Assembly: GCF_004682055.1 (NCBI RefSeq)
Contig: NZ_QUZU01000046.1
Coordinates: forward strand, 1 to 46,918
Length of the DNA: 46,918 nucleotides
Direction of reading: 5' to 3'
From: Pseudomonas kairouanensis
GTDB taxonomy: Bacteria > Pseudomonadota > Gammaproteobacteria > Pseudomonadales > Pseudomonadaceae
Shown: piece after piece, positions 46,866 to 46,918 of the stretch
Numbering within the stretch: the first letter of the stretch is position 1
How the letters are laid out: every line of letters starts with the position of its first letter
The notes under the pieces: generated by a model
The model's database searches: none
What the model was told of the DNA's origin: nothing
The model's input: the letters and a program-made list of their open reading frames with translations, nothing else
Translations under genes and position numbers: made by a program

Positions 46866-46918
46866 TAATCCAAGGCCAACCTCCTGTGCTAATTCGCCCA
46901 GTCTAGGGGGCTATAGAT

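Noticed and set aside
40017..46918. CRISPR array
   Set aside because: The repeat arrays have only two or three units with 5-base gaps or irregular spacing, no spacers, and no cas genes.

Overview
The window is chromosomal DNA of a Pseudomonas, most likely of the P. fluorescens group. The evidence is the gene order birA-coaX-SPOR protein-tRNAs-secE-nusG-rplKAJL-rpoBC-rpsLG-fusA-tuf-S10/spc/alpha ribosomal operons-katA-bfrA/ftnA-uvrA-MFS transporter, which matches the Pseudomonas arrangement gene by gene. The EF-Tu N-terminus and the KatA and ferritin sequences are also typical of that genus. The assignment rests on remembered family knowledge, not on a search.

Bases 1-40,016 are conserved core genome. 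birA and coaX overlap and are followed by a small SPOR-domain gene. Next comes a tRNA-Tyr/Gly/Thr cluster behind a strong promoter, then tRNA-Trp with secE and nusG. The second tuf gene that many pseudomonads carry between tRNA-Thr and tRNA-Trp is absent. The rest of the block is the transcription and translation 'superoperon': rplKAJL-rpoBC, the str operon (rpsL, rpsG, fusA, tuf), the S10 operon, the spc operon and the alpha operon, ending at rplQ. Clear promoters lie ahead of rpsL and rpsJ, and clear terminators follow nusG, tuf and rplQ. katA (catalase) and a ferritin gene then form an oxidative-stress and iron-storage pair, facing uvrA across a shared terminator. A drug/H+ antiporter-type MFS gene diverges from uvrA.

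At about 40,017, directly after the MFS stop codon, the core order breaks. Pseudomonads normally have ssb here, and no ssb occurs in the rest of the window. Bases 40,017-44,218 are a patchwork of accessory DNA. It holds two different sets of short direct repeats that look like lone ends of IS21-type elements, a CobB-type sirtuin gene between them, a truncated frame, a YjaB-type acetyltransferase and a dead IS66 tnpC with an internal deletion. It also holds three closely spaced, unrecognised minus-strand genes, the outer two of which are cut by mobile elements.

Bases 44,219-46,865 form a compact 2.65-kb Tn3-family derivative. It has 38-bp inverted repeats at both ends, one Tn21-like and one Tn501/Tn1721-like, a tnpR resolvase and a res-like site. 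It has no tnpA. Its cargo is one apparent four-gene operon behind a near-consensus promoter: a DUF2807-type GSGD-repeat protein without a signal peptide, a small helical protein of unknown function, and a ribbon-helix-helix antitoxin with a ParE/RelE-type toxin. This element is the most likely place in the window for an undescribed system.
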